64,000 nucleotides of DNA. Source: an uncultured Muribaculum sp. (GTDB taxonomy: Bacteria; Bacteroidota; Bacteroidia; Bacteroidales; Muribaculaceae). The position numbers and the translations under genes were made by a program. Below are positions 63,919 through 64,000 of the stretch, in pieces. The stretch covers positions 5,168 through 69,167 of the forward strand of contig CAJTSJ010000014.1 of assembly GCA_910578785.1 (NCBI GenBank), written 5' to 3'. Each line of letters begins with the position of its first letter. Position 1 is the first letter of the stretch. The notes under the pieces were generated by a model, which saw only the letters and a list, made by a program, of their open reading frames with translations, was not told the DNA's origin and did not search any database.

Positions 63919-64000
63919 GATAACACAATATTAAAAAATTAACATATTTTTCGGAAGCGTCCGCATGCGGGGAAGTGTGGGTCCGCTGATTTTCCGGGGA

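Noticed and set aside
1..64000. CRISPR arrays, tRNA and rRNA genes
   Set aside because: No regularly spaced repeats and no tRNA or rRNA-like sequences were seen on either strand; small RNAs cannot be excluded by eye.

Overview
The window looks like a chromosome segment of a gut Bacteroidales bacterium, most likely a Muribaculaceae-type genome. The family name is an inference. The evidence is a SusC/SusD pair with an ECF sigma/FecR regulator, many promoters with the Bacteroidota -7 box TAnnTTTG, an eukaryote-like glycogen synthase, a PPi-dependent phosphofructokinase, glycine-lipid acyltransferases, and a moderate-GC host background. No tRNA, rRNA or CRISPR array was seen.

Layout. 1-738 is the end of an EttA-type ABC-F gene. 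817-7639 (minus strand) is a polysaccharide-utilisation module: SusC-like receptor with an STN domain, SusD-like lipoprotein and a putative TIM-barrel lipoprotein. Its partner regulators, an ECF sigma factor and a FecR anti-sigma factor, lie at 14485-16035 on the plus strand. Between the two halves sits a 6672-bp AT-rich transposon (7772-14443) with 26-bp inverted ends (24/26 identical), a perfect 8-bp target duplication ATTTTTTA, and an intact IS1595/ISXO2-type transposase. Its cargo is a T4 gp26-like baseplate protein, a 1037-aa tape-measure-like protein and several small unknown proteins, with no other phage genes. This is the most unusual item in the window. Downstream is a MntA/HepT (MNT/HEPN) toxin-antitoxin pair flanked by a 12-bp direct repeat.

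16921-24828 holds housekeeping and envelope genes: an HtrA protease, a DUF362 protein, an nrnA-DUF4827-glmM operon and pfp. 25112-32567 is a surface cluster: an SLBB export protein, a Wzz-like protein, glsA and glsB (glycine lipid synthesis), a Wzi-like outer-membrane protein and a small lipoprotein. 32587-34510 is obg-pgeF. 34790-39038 is a glycogen synthase and phosphorylase pair.

39612-49359 is a long minus-strand run: a REC-REC-PPDK_N protein, a coiled-coil protein ending in a clamp-binding-like motif, a DPP IV-type peptidase, an unknown membrane protein, miaA and an unknown secreted protein. 49530-51734 is a K+-dependent-type membrane pyrophosphatase. 52079-54652 is a divergent methyltransferase and TonB-dependent receptor. 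54763-59048 is rpoN-PAP2-purE-ispG. The window ends with a small lipoprotein, a SulP transporter and a GH95 fucosidase-like enzyme, possibly the edge of another glycan locus.
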